Positions 10,621-20,800 are shown, counted from the first letter of the stretch. The stretch is 64,000 nucleotides of DNA from Penelope pileata (GCA_013396635.1 WBMW01005650.1:3171601-3235600), one strand, 5' to 3'. Numbers and translations: made by a program. The notes: generated from the sequence alone by a model not told the origin.

Positions 10621-11457
10621 GCGGGGCTGCACTGACGGGTGAGTAAATCAGAGCCAGTGGGACCGGGCAGGCAGCGCCTTCCCTCCTGGCATCCCCCCGT
10701 GGAGATCATCTGCTCTGAAATACAAACACTCGTAATATTTATTTTATTGCTCAAAGAGTTTTCAAGAGGACTATCTAGAGTGATCTTTGAATATTTATGT
10801 TTTGTTTGTTTATATTTAGAGACGGGAAAACACACATATTTTGTTCACGTCCCCAGACTGGTTCATTTACTGATTCGTTTAAAGCATCCTCACAGATCCA
10901 TAGAGAGATAACTCCTTCTTCAGAGGGATGCAGTCGTATAACAGCAGCTCAGCATTATCTCCACATATCCTTGGTGGGATTGCCTCTTGCCAACTGAGAA
11001 CTGAGCCTTTTTTTTTTTTTTTCCTAATCTTTCCTTCTCCCTCCTCTCCTTTCAATTATTCAGGTTTTCTTTCTCCTTCTTTCTCCCTGTGTCAGTTGCA
11101 GAAAGAAATCTCAGATGAGCAAATGTCATTTGACTCTAATCCTGGCTGGTAATTTTCTAAATGTCTGAGGAAATCTGCCAGGCAGCAGAGGGTGTGGGCA
11201 GGGCCTGTGCAGGCTCGGGTAGCTCCTCTGAGCAGCCCTGATGCATTCCACCCAGTTGCACACACGTTTGTGAGACCTGGCTGAACTCTGCTGGTAAGGA
11301 GCACTAGCAGTGTTCTCCCGAGGACAGAGCATGCAGCTACTTGGGCTGCCAGTAAATGTTGTGTCACTGTAAGCTTACAGGAGCTGACTGACAAGGGAAG
11401 CCCTGATGATAACAGGGACTGACCAGCCCCATGGCCCTCAGTGCATGAGAGCAGTGT
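10621..11457. other. Noncoding stretch, nothing recognised
   Basis: This includes a T run (about 11009-11022) followed by a pyrimidine-rich patch to about 11100. The 142-codon minus frame at 11092-11520 is low-complexity rich in Cys, Leu and Ser, and its upstream end reads through the 32-bp tandem repeat. I see no domain in it. Confidence 0.5.
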
Positions 11458-11521
11458 GGTGGCTGTCCTACCACAACAGTTCTCCCACTGGTGGCCATCC
11501 CACCACAGCTCTTCTCCCACT
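11458..11521. repeat. Two-copy 32-bp tandem duplication
   Basis: GGTGGCTGTCCTACCACAAC...CTCCCACT (11458-11489) is followed without a spacer by GGTGGCCATCCCACCACAGC...CTCCCACT (11490-11521). Both units are 32 bp, in exact register, with a handful of substitutions. Two copies at this divergence suggest an old duplication. Confidence 0.85.
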
Positions 11522-11789
11522 GGGGCTGTGGTGCTGGGGTTGGTGCCTTTAGACCAAGTCCTTCATTATTTATAGTGATGGGGTCACAGAACAGGAGGAA
11601 AGGGTGAGAAGAGATGCATCATTCAGTAGGCCTCAGCCATCATGGAGCTTGGGGCCTGCTGTCAGCTCGTTGGCTTGCACAGGAGCAGGAGGGTGGGTGC
11701 TGGGTGCTGTGACCCAGCAGCTCGCTGTGACCCCCTGCGCTCCCATGGCCTCACTGCCATCAACCCTGATTGAGAATTTCTGCGGTGTC
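11522..11789. other. Noncoding, moderately GC-rich spacer
   Basis: G-rich patches (GGAGGGTGGGTGCTGGG near 11686-11706) have only three G runs, which is too few for a canonical quadruplex. Opposite-strand frames of 66-67 codons look random. Confidence 0.5.
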
Positions 11790-12060
11790 AAAACACCATC
11801 AGGATAAACAGTGTTAAACATTTTATGAGGCAATTTAGGCGATAATCATCAGAGTAATAGAATAATGTTATCCATATTCATTTAAAGGTGTGCTGTGCTT
11901 TCCTTTCCGATTAGCGTAAAATTCTCCTTCTTGCCAGGCTACAGCAATAAAGTGACTGTGAGAATTTTTAAAGGCACATTCCTCCTCACATCACAAGAGC
12001 ATGAATCCGAGGAATTTCCGATTCATAAGGAGTTTGCATTCCTGGGACGCAGAGCTCGAG
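11790..12060. promoter_or_regulatory. Candidate conserved noncoding element
   Basis: The segment holds TGTTAAACATTTTATG, GGCGATAATCATC, TAATAGAATAATG, CATTTAAAGGTG and CCGATTAGCGTAAAATTC, with a few CpGs kept in an AT-rich unique background. These are GATA, homeodomain and T-box-like words. Frames through it (77 and 89 codons) do not resemble any protein. Enhancer status is inferred only. Confidence 0.3.
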
Positions 12061-13639
12061 TGCAGCCCTCCTGCATGCTGAGGCTGCAGCTCCGCTCCCA
12101 TTGCTCCACTTGGCCGAGTGCTGCCTGAGGCACGGGGGGGACATCCACAGTCACCCTGCTCCTCTGCTGCTGGCCCTGGAGCCTGCAGGTCTGGTAAACT
12201 TGGGCCTGTGCTGTGATCAGGCCATGTAGACCGGGAGGTGGTTTTCATGGGAATTGGCATATAACCTCATTTCCTATACTCTGCCTGTACTCATGTTCTG
12301 CAAAAGCGGAGCTCAGCCTTCTCCCCAGGGTCTGGGCAGTAGAACTGGTCCCAGCTGGAGACAGGGCTGAGTCATTCCTGCTGGTCCGTAAGGCAGCTGG
12401 GCACACACAAGAGCTGGAATGAGGCATCCAGGACACTTAAAGGAAATAGGAAATGTGTCTGTGGACATTAGGTGATTCAGGGCTTGCTGGCAGCTGAACA
12501 GAAGTTCTCAGGACTTTATTCCAGCTGGTTCCCACGGTGGACACCTCCATTGTGTTATGGCCATGGACTCAGCACTGGGCTGTGGTAGGGCACTAATGGC
12601 ACCTCAGGGCCATGCTGTGGGGTCCAGCACAGCCTGGAAATCTGGGCCCTTCAGTAATGAGCACCTTTGATACATTGACTTCATGGTAAGGTTCAGTTTT
12701 CATAAGGTTCTGGGGATTACCTGCCCAAGCCAAGAGCTGGTTCACGGCCACACATTTCCCCCTTGTTCCATGCATCTGCTGGCTGGTCCGGTGCCAGGCC
12801 TCTCACCAATGCAGATATCACCTATGAAAATAAAGACAGTGTCTTTTTCATGCATCAGAAAATCCTTCTGAAGACAGGGAAATATGTACTGTGAGAACAC
12901 AAGGTGTGCTTTGCTCTCCCAAGATTACTTTGTAAGCCCACAACATATCCATCCAAAAGAATGTTTGTAGATTGTCTAAATTTCCTAAAGTAGGTTTAAT
13001 AAATAAAGACTTGGGACTGAAAGCACAGCCTATTTGCAGGAGGATTTTTCATTACAATTCGTGCCTATCTCAGCTTTATGAGGATATGCTGCTTTAACTC
13101 CTTTCTGATGCTGTTTCTTAATACAACCAGGCTTTCTAGATTAGCGGAGGTATATGAAACAAAAACCTAGAATTAGATTCACAGAATGTCTGTTACTTAT
13201 AGTAGATAATAGTTAGACAGTAAGCCAAGACAAAAGAAATTCACAGTCACAATAACAAATTCATTTTAAAATTCATTCTCCTCAAAGCCACCAAATCAGT
13301 GCAGAAACTTCCCAACAAATATGTGATAATCACGTGTATTTACATAGGAACTTTCATCCCCGAGGAATCCAGAGCTTCCCAAAAACATGTGGCAGGAGCT
13401 GGCTCTGGGGTGAGGAGATCCCAGGAACAAGGACGGGGTTTGGCAGCAGTCCTGGCACAAGAGCTCAAACAAACCTTTGCCTGAAGTGCCCATGGGTTTC
13501 TGTGTGCTCCCAGCGGGGCTCTCGTGCCTGTGGTCAGCACGGCCTCTGGAAAGGGACACATGCACAAAGAGGGAAATTTCCCCTGCTAAGGGCACAAATG
13601 GGACAGTCTTTGGTTGTCTTGCTTGAGGCTGTGGTGCAC
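12061..13639. other. Noncoding stretch, nothing recognised
   Basis: Three overlapping frames at 13296-13720 (119 codons minus, 128 and 61 plus) are shadows of one another and match no family I know. No repeat was recognised. 12940-13290 is AT-rich, and 13331-13337 reads TCACGTG, an E-box. Confidence 0.5.
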
Positions 13640-13860
13640 CCTGGGGAAAAACCACAGCGTTTTTTGCGAGGGAATTTTTACAGACCTTCGCAAAGCACCC
13701 ATATTTTTACTAAATATTAATGGGAGCTTGACTCGAAGTCAGCTTGAGCTGCAGAACAATGCGCCTAACAATGATTTATGTATTAAGTGCAGCTGATCTG
13801 TTATTTTCATTATCTTGACGTGTTTTTGATGTTCGATATTCATGGGAGCAGCAGCCTGGC
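13640..13860. promoter_or_regulatory. Candidate conserved noncoding element with a paired SOX-like motif
   Basis: The sequence keeps several CpGs (CAGCGTTTTTTGCGAGG, CCTTCGCAAAG, CTCGAAG, ATGCGCC, TGACGTG, GTTCGATATTC) in an otherwise AT-rich context. AACAATG occurs twice in the same orientation, at 13755-13761 and 13767-13773, exactly 12 bp apart. This spacing would put two SOX HMG boxes on nearly the same helix face. CTAAATATTAATG and ATTAAG add homeodomain-like sites. Conservation is not tested here. Confidence 0.4.
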
Positions 13861-14084
13861 AGCCCTGCAAAGGGCTCTGGACATGTGCATGTGTGTGTGT
13901 GTCAGCAGCCAGGACCCATGCACACTGCTCAGGGTAGGGCTGTGCTCGGGACAGGGCTGTGCCTGAGGCAGGGCTGCATGTGAGTGGGTGGGTGAGATGT
14001 GCTGGAGCCAGGAGCTGCTGCCGCCTTTCTCTGTGTTATCTGCAGGAACTCTGCTGTCTTATCTGTGGAAAATTGATCCATACA

Positions 14085-14172
14085 GTCTCTTTAGAGACCT
14101 ACATCAAATATTAATTTTGCCTATTTGTTCAATGTAATTAGCAGGTGTGATTAATCAATTAATCAATCTGGG
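14085..14172. promoter_or_regulatory. Candidate homeodomain/PBX-type regulatory core
   Basis: ATCAAATATTAATTTTGCC, GTAATTAGCAGG and TGATTAATCAATTAATCAAT follow one another. The last contains two exact tandem copies of ATTAATCA, a strong array of PBX/HNF1-like homeodomain words. The sequence is unique and free of simple repeats. Function is inferred from motif content alone. Confidence 0.35.
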
Positions 14173-14272
14173 ATTCCTATCTGTGTGGCAGCTTGCTACC
14201 ACGAGCAGCGGCCCCTCCTCGCCCCCTGCTCCCTGTGCCAGGGCCCCCACTCCATGCCCAGCTCTGTGGAAT

Positions 14273-14292
14273 GGGATGGGGCTGGGGCTGGG
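14273..14292 (+). other. G-quadruplex motif
   Basis: Four G runs (GGG, GGGG, GGGG, GGG) are separated by loops of only two bases (AT, CT, CT). Short loops favour a stable quadruplex on the plus strand. It lies in a GC-rich patch about 100 bp from the homeodomain-site core. No promoter is evident beside it. Confidence 0.8.
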
Positions 14293-15069
14293 CTGCCCCC
14301 CAGCTTCAGGCAGTGCCTTGTTGTGTCCACATCTGAGGAAGAACAGCAGATGAGTGCTGCCACAGGTGGGTAAGCATTGTACGGCCAGCTCCTGCCAACC
14401 TTCCCAGCCCAATTTTGCTGGACCAAGGGATGCAGGCAAGCTGGGTGAAGTTCAGATAAACCTCAAGTCATATTCTGGACCATTTCCATCATGTCATTTC
14501 TATATTTCTCTGTTTGTCTCCTTGCTCTTTGGGCATCCTGTTATCTTGTGCCTTGCCTGCCATCACCCTGGAGAACTCAGACCAAGCTACCAAATATGAG
14601 TGCATTCAGGAGTCACCACATCCATACCGTGTGCTGACAGCCTTAAACCCTTCTCTTGTTCTGAGATCTTTTAGTTCTGCAAACCCCATCACCATAATGT
14701 ATGTTCCTCTGGCCACCTGACCTTGCGCTTGCTGCGGGTAGGGTGCTTTTTGTTCATTTATTGGGCTCATTGGGCCCGATTTCATTCCTGTGCACTGTAT
14801 GCTTTGCTGACCTGGGAAGATATTATGTTCCACACAAGCAAATGCCCCCCGGAAGACAGAGTGGCCTTGGTTTTGGTGTGATTTTTGGATTAGAACCACC
14901 CAGGGTAGCACTTTCCTCAACAGTTTTTCTACAGAGTAGAAAGTGTGAGTCTCCATCCGGTGCCGTGAACTGTCATCGTAATAACCTCAAATATAGCTGT
15001 CTTCACCACATCACCGTCCTCCTCTCTGACCCATAAAGTTTTACCATTACAACCTGCCCTTAATCACCT
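14293..15069. other. Noncoding stretch; may hold the decayed 3' part of the adjacent LINE
   Basis: The 116-codon minus frame at 14606-14956 shows no clear domain. Antisense words near 14890-14930 could be a heavily decayed continuation of the reverse transcriptase at 15070-16050, but I cannot show a motif there. No YxDD-type active site is visible. Confidence 0.4.
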
Positions 15070-16050
15070 AACCATTTCCTTCGTCTTTCAAGGACAATGG
15101 TTTTTATGCCATACTTGCTAACCTTACATATTAGTCTACCATCCTGGGCTGCGTTTAAATGACTTTTCTGAAATCTATGTGGATTAGCTCTACTGCTTCG
15201 CCCCTGCCTGTTTTTCACGTTAGCTCCTAAAACAAATTCTGCCGGATTTGTCAGACAAGATTTACCCTTTATGAAGCTGGGCAGATACGCTTTTATCAGT
15301 TCATATTTCTCCAGATGTTGGGTGATCTCATCCTTGCTAACATGGCCTCTGATTAAAATCACATTCAGCTCTGGGGCTGGATTCTCAGCTATGGGAATAG
15401 GAGTGTGTGTGCATTTCATGTGCGTTTGTCTCAGCTGATAACCCTCTGCAAGTATATCCTGGTTTCTGCCCATCTCTTGTCATGGAAGCTCACATATGTT
15501 TGCTTTATATCAGGTTCTCCTCACCTCTTCTTATCTCCAGGGAGAGACCCCAAACCCTTGTTACTGGGCACTTTATCTCTCCTGTCCTCTGAAGCAGCAC
15601 GGGTTGCTTCGTGCCCTCCACACACAGACCTGCTCCTTCCCAGGGAAGTGGGGAACTTTGCTTCTGTGCCTGTCCTTGCACCTTCAGGTCCCCCAGCAAG
15701 TGCCAGGGGCCAAAATCATTCGATTTCCCTCATTGTACTCCTCCTCCCCATGTTATTAAGCTCTCTAGAGAGAGAGCCATCTCTCTGCCATCTCTGCCAT
15801 CCCTCAGTGGTCCATTGTCCTCCCTGCTAATCTTGTCTTTTTCAACTGTTTAAAAGAAATCTTTTATTGTTTTTATTCACCTCATGGGCAATTCTTTTCT
15901 CTCTGTCATATTTGCTTTCCTAATCAGCTTTTTACATCTTTCCATCTTTGCTTTATAATCCCTTTCATCCCTTTAATATTTGCCTCCTTACATGTCACCT
16001 GCCTCCTTCCTCTCCCCGATAGCTTTTATGACTTCCTCAGTGATCAGCCT
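15070..16050 (-). mobile_element. Degraded LINE reverse transcriptase relic (CR1/L2/L3 type)
   Basis: Read on the minus strand, the order matches the linker and front half of a CR1/L2-group ORF2. 16000-16044 gives ITEEVIKAIGERKEA. 15901-15957 gives YKAKMERCKKLIRKANMTE. After one frameshift, 15857-15904 gives REKRIAHEVNKNNKRF, the conserved basic linker. Further on, 15294-15317 gives HLEKYELI and 15246-15272 gives IKGKSCLTN, the hallmark GFxKGKSCLTN block. After another frameshift, 15164-15196 gives AVELIHIDFRK, corresponding to the VDxxYLDFxKAFD catalytic block, and 15105-15137 gives RLICKVSKYGI. The first catalytic Asp position is kept, but the KAFD part is decayed and no YxDD box is seen. 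About 15480-15740 is not alignable by eye. Frameshifts and missing ends show it is dead. The wording differs from young chicken CR1, so an old insertion is likely, but the exact clade is uncertain. Confidence 0.85.
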
Positions 16051-17480
16051 CCATTGCAAGCACCGCTCACCCATCCCTGCTTGACAGAGATTGCTGTTTC
16101 CAAGTGCTGCACTCATTTCCTGAGTGCGAGCTGCCGCACGCGGCGAGGGCTCGCTGAGCAGACACCAACGCCTCTTCTGTTGACTCACATTTCTTTCTAG
16201 CTGCTGTTTGCTCGTGAGCAAATGGCACTGTTCTCACATGCATCCATTGCTCTGAATTGCTTCTAAGTAGCCCTGTGATCTTTTTTTCCCCCTTTGGAAA
16301 TGAAATTCACCCTGGAGCAGAGAGTGCCATAGATCCATGGAAAAGGTCAGTGGTGGTGGATTAGGCACAGAGATCGGAGCACTGGAGAGCTGAGGGCCAT
16401 GCTGAGGTCCTACAGTAGTGCAGGGGCAGAGGAGGTCCCCTGGGGGCAGCCGGGTCCCCTCTGCCACCCAGCACTGCGTCCACTGCACCCAGAGAATCCA
16501 GCACAGCAGCACCAGCGAGGCCATGGGGTGGGATCGTTACCCGTTTGGTTTTATTTGTCCCAGCACTAGGTGATGAAATGCAAATTGCACAGTCAGATGC
16601 ACAATTTCAAATCCTCTGTGAGCAGCTGCTCAAATATTTGAGCACGGTGTTCTCTCCCTCTGCGGAGCAGCACTCCTAAAGCTGCACAGAGTCGTGGAAA
16701 AGTGCGGTCAAAGGGTTCATACACTCAGTGAGATTTGAATTCCCAGGAATTTCCTTCCCAGGCAGCTTCTACCAGTTTCAGTGTAAAAATATATATAGTT
16801 ACACATACACACACATGCATCTGTTTTAAGCAGGTTCCAATCTCTGTTGTCACCTCCTCATCCCCAGGGAAAGTATGTGGTGGCTGCATCCTGCTCTGCC
16901 CAATGCAGGATGTACACTGTTGAGGTGAGGAGGGCAAAGCCCAGCACACCCCCAGCTGTAGCAGAGCAGCAACGTGGAGGTTTTAATATATATTCAAAAG
17001 CAAGTGTTGGCACAAAGGTAGAAGTGAAGGGAGAATGCAAGAAACCACACATCTTTGTTCTTCCCAATGCCCTTTCCCCCACTTGGTGGTGATTGGGGCT
17101 GGTTAAAAACTTCTTTGTGCTGTCTGTGTCTGTGACAGAGCATTTTTAGCTTTCTTGCCGTGTTTTCAGGCTTTCTCACAAAGGGAAACACTGCCAAGTC
17201 CATAAAGCCTTAAGATTTAAATACAGTTGCTTGTGCCTTTTTTTTTTTTTTNGTTCTTCAGCAAAATCGTGTTAAATTAGATTCAAGAAAATATATTAAT
17301 TAGTATTTTATTTTTATAGTTATTTCCATCATATTCCCTCTGCTACACAATTCCTCTTCTTCATCATTTGTCAGTGATGTAACTGTACAAGAGGGCTTGT
17401 GCACAAGAAAAAGACAAAGCTGAAGGCTTAATTCAGCATTGCTGGTGTGATGAGAGGAACAAAGGATGATGCAGCTATGC
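16051..17480. other. Noncoding stretch with one ambiguous base
   Basis: Short frames only (up to 96 codons at 16234-16524 minus, no domain). An ACACATACACACACATGC patch lies near 16801-16818. A run of 14 T at 17238-17251 ends in a single N at 17252, which looks like a homopolymer sequencing or joining artefact. Confidence 0.55.
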
Positions 17481-17575
17481 CCTGATCCTGCACATACTTC
17501 TGCACATGGATAACTTCACTGCCAGGAGTATTTCTGCTCACGGTAATTGTGTGCTAAAGCGTCAGCAGACTTTAA
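17481..17575. repeat. Fragment of an ancient amniote repeat (candidate)
   Basis: CCTGATCCTGCACATACTTC, CTGCACATGGATAACTTCAC, then CAGGAGTATTTCTGCTCACG and TGTGCTAAAGC follow in the order of an old palindromic repeat phrase I recall (GATCCTGCAAACACTTACGC, then ACGTGAGTAG, then GTGCTTAAG). The match is partial and from memory. It could not be checked against a library. Confidence 0.4.
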
Positions 17576-17870
17576 GTCATAGGGACTGATTTAAGCTCCA
17601 TCAGAGCCGGTGCACAAACTCTGCCACGTTTCAGCAGGGACTTTGCCAGTGCTTACTTAGGGAAGCATTTCAGCCCTGCTGAGTTTACTTGCAACTTAAT
17701 CCTGAGCACGCATAGGCTTTCCCGAGCTGGGAGCACACGCTGCTGCTACTCGACGTGACAGTGATTGATGACTTGATTCGTCGGGGTTCTGTAAAATTAC
17801 CTCTCACGGGCACTGCCAGGTGGATCATTACAGCACAGCTCGGCATCGCCAGCAGCGGGGCGGGATGCCT
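17576..17870. other. Unique noncoding sequence
   Basis: Moderately CpG-retaining sequence (CTGCTACTCGACGTGACAG, GATTCGTCGGGG near 17747-17788) with no frame of interest. It could belong to a regulatory element but shows no distinctive motif array. Confidence 0.4.
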
Positions 17871-17940
17871 GGCAGGGATGCACAGGGATGCGCAGGGATG
17901 CGTGAAGATACTCAGGGATGTGTAGGGATATGCAGGGATG
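17871..17940. repeat. 10-bp minisatellite, seven units
   Basis: Seven consecutive 10-mers stay in perfect register: GGCAGGGATG, CACAGGGATG, CGCAGGGATG, CGTGAAGATA, CTCAGGGATG, TGTAGGGATA, TGCAGGGATG. The last eight bases (CAGGGATG) are the conserved core and the first two vary. The two minus-strand frames over it (130 and 97 codons) read short His/Pro/Ile/Cys repeats caused by this array and are not genes. Confidence 0.9.
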
Positions 17941-18839
17941 CTGCTCACGTCCCAGCAGAGCTGTCTGCCTCCCAGTTTTGTCCTGGTCTTCTCCAGATCT
18001 AATGTCTCTGGCAAAGAAAACTTCCAGGGATGACACTGCCATACCAGATAGGCATTTTTCAGCCTTGCCGGGGACATCTCTGCTCTTCAATTAATCCCTT
18101 AATTGAGCTATTTGCAGGGCAACACTCACGGGAGCAGAACGCCTATTTCCTCGTAGTTTAACCACCACCACATCTAAACACTTAGTTTGTTCCTTAAAAA
18201 GGAACAAATATATAGTGTTGCCCCAAACTTTGTCACAGTATATTGCCCAATATTTTCTTGTCACAGTAACAGCAGTGAGATCAAACTGTGGTATCAAGCA
18301 TATTCAATTACAATTGTGTTTTGATCCCACAGTAAAAAAATATGTATTTTTAGTCAAACAGCGTGTTTCCTTTAACTACCTGCACTGCCAGGGCTGGGTG
18401 GGTTTCCAGGCCAGGTGCTGAGCTCTCCAGTGCTTTCTGGTTGTGGTATTGCCTCAAAGTCCTGCCCATAGCACAGCGATCTCAGCCTGAGCTGCCACCC
18501 TTAGGCCAGGCCTTTATTTTAATTCCAGCAAGTTCTGGGAAGCCCCGGATCTGCATAACTTTGTGGACTCTGTAAGTAACCACCACAGTGAAGCTGAGAG
18601 TGGTTTTTTTTTTTAGTTTTTCACTTTTTGATTCTTCAGAAAAGCTGAATATCTATCCATCTGAAGCCATTCCCACTGTCTTCACAAGAGACTCCAGCAG
18701 GCAGCGAGAGCTGCTGCGTCCAGGCAGGGTGACTGGCCCCGAGCAGTAGGCGTGAGAGGCCGGAGTTTGGCCTGATTTTCCTCTTCTGACTCCTGGTTCA
18801 AATAAAGGCACTGTCACATGATGTGAATATCCCATGAGA
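17941..18839. other. Noncoding stretch, nothing recognised
   Basis: Short frames up to 70 codons. AT-rich at 18180-18360 and GC-rich around 18390-18560. No repeat was recognised apart from a T run at about 18605-18614. Confidence 0.55.
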
Positions 18840-19050
18840 CTTATGTGTTATTACATCCAACTTGAAAATTAACTCTGATGCGAGTTGCACAGCGCACCAA
18901 TGAAAGCAACCATTAATTGTTAATATAAACTATTAATGAAACACTAGGATGAAGGTCAAAGTGCATGACTGAAACCTCCCAGTAAATGAAAGGACTATTT
19001 TGCCTCTTACTGAGCATAATTATTATCTGAATTTCATTGGCTTTCTGATC
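18840..19050. promoter_or_regulatory. Candidate conserved noncoding element with DR1 and inverted homeodomain sites
   Basis: AGGTCAAAGTGCA at 18953-18965 is a direct repeat of nuclear-receptor half-sites with one-base spacing (DR1, HNF4/COUP-TF/RXR type). Just before it, CATTAAT (18911-18917) and ATTAATG (18932-18938) form an inverted pair around GTTAATATAAAC, an HNF1-like word. GATGCGAGTTGCACAGCGCACC keeps three CpGs. The combination in 60 bp of unique sequence is unusual for neutral DNA. Function is inferred. Confidence 0.4.
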
Positions 19051-20269
19051 AAACCACTTCCCTCTGCACTGACCTGTTCCACCGCTGCGGTAAATCTGTT
19101 CCCAAGAACTGATATTTGCTTTTCACCGTCCGCCTCAGCGCAGCAAGCTTTTTATTAGCATCCTGGCTGGCTGCAAGGAGCAGAGAGCCAGCACCCTTTC
19201 ACCTTTGTTCCTACGGGAGCTCTTTTCCCCTTCCATTGTCCATTACTCAAAGTAAATTTGCATCGAGCTGGCTCCCTGTGAATTGTACTGCCTCCTGCCA
19301 TGCGTCCTTCACCTGTCGCAGGTCTGGAGGTGGTGGGCACACCTCAGAGCTGCCCACAGGGGAAGCAGCCTCTTCCCATTGGGATTGAATTGTCAGGGAG
19401 ATGATGAGTTGGGAGATGTTCTGCAATGACTCCGTCAATCATTTTTCCTTTCCTCCTGTGCACAGCAGTGGGATTGGCCTCATTCAGCCACTTCAGTAAT
19501 TGCTCTTTGGACTCATCAAATTTGGACTGGTATTTCCTACTGAATGTATTTATTTCCTTATTTTTTCACAGAAAAATAAGTATTTCCCCATAAGAAACAG
19601 AAATACCAGTAAATAAGAAAGTCTCTATCCTGGGGCAGAAATACTCTTGTTTGGTTTTGTTTTCTGACAAACCCTAAAAAAAAATGTTTTAGGCGTGCAA
19701 GCAACCAACTTTGTCACAGCTTTGAGGAAACTTTCTAAGTGCTGCTCAGACCCATGGCTGCTCACCAGTAATGCCTCCATTGTATTCTTCTTCAATGCCA
19801 GTGCCCTGACAGAGATTTCAGAGGTGCTGACAGTTAGTTTGGTGAGAATTTCAGCCGGGCCTGCTGCCCTAATTAATAAGTGATAATATGCTGATGGGCT
19901 GCTCGGAGTCTTATGCGTGTTTCTGTTTGCAGGCTGTCTGTAGAGTTGCCTGATTTTCCAGAAAGAGCATGACACATCTGCATGGATCTTTCTCAGTTTG
20001 GTTTCTTTTCCTTTTTTTTTTTCTTTCCTTTGTATGCTCTTTAGTTTTCGGTTTTGCAAAGCGAGGCGACAACCCTTGGGTTGCCATTACCAGGGGAAAA
20101 CGCCGCACAGCTCCTGTTAGCGTGGCATGTGTAAGCTGCTACCTTGAAGGCAGGTCCCCGTGTGTTAAGGTATGCTGGGCTGTGACAAGCTGAAATCTCA
20201 GCCACAGAGCCCTGTCAGATCCGTTCTCTCAACCGTGCCCTCCCCGCGCTCAGACACTGACCTTCCCAT
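19051..20269. other. Noncoding stretch, nothing recognised
   Basis: A 144-codon minus frame at 19625-20059 (Lys-rich start from the T-rich 20009-20032 segment) has no recognisable domain. No interspersed repeat was recognised. Confidence 0.5.
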
Positions 20270-20800
20270 CAGATAAGCAGCACGGATCCCGGCCCTGCGT
20301 TCCCTCTGCAGTCTCAGCTCATTAAAAATTCATGGCCTAAAGTGAATCTATTCTGTTGCTGCTGAAGTGTTATTTACCTCGGCCCGGATTTCCTCAGGTT
20401 CTGACAATTAAAGAGGGTCCAAGGAGAGGGCTGAGTCACGGGATTAAGGCTTGGGCAATAACTCTCTCGGAGCAAGAGACGATCATGTAAAGCCATAATT
20501 TCCCAGCTGCGTTTTGGTTCCCCTTCAGTGCTTCATTAAAGGTGGTGACTCAACAGAAAGGACAGAGGCGCAGGTTAACAAGAATCCCTCCTTTTGTGGG
20601 ATTAGAGCCTTGCATAGCGAGGCTCTTTCAAAGGCAGGAGATGTTGTCAAGCATCATTAGGAAGCCGTTTTAAACAAGAGTCATAAAGCACCCTTTGCGG
20701 TCAAACGAATTTATTAGAGAGGCGAGTGAGTGGAGGCAAGCGCCGTAGGAGAGAAGGGGATGAACAATTTGCGCAGCGCTGATAACAAAGCAGTTCTCCA
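20270..20800. promoter_or_regulatory. Candidate conserved noncoding element cluster
   Basis: A long unique stretch with many isolated CpGs (ACCTCGGCCCGG, CACGGG, CTCTCGG, GACGATC, AGCGAGG, GCGGTCAAACG, GGCGAG, AGCGCCG, TTTGCGCAGCGCTG). AT-rich regulatory words are interspersed: CTCATTAAAAATTC, GACAATTAAAG, TTCATTAAAGG, GAACAATTTG and GATAACAAAGC. It lacks simple repeats. The minus frame overlapping its right edge is not credible. It is one of the two best enhancer candidates by texture. Confidence 0.42.

Noticed and set aside
13928..13960. G-rich run as a fourth G-quadruplex
   Set aside because: One loop is eight bases, just outside the canonical limit.
17685..18090. Repetitive minus-strand frames that look like a repeat protein
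   Set aside because: The amino-acid repeats come from the 10-bp minisatellite and appear in two frames at once.
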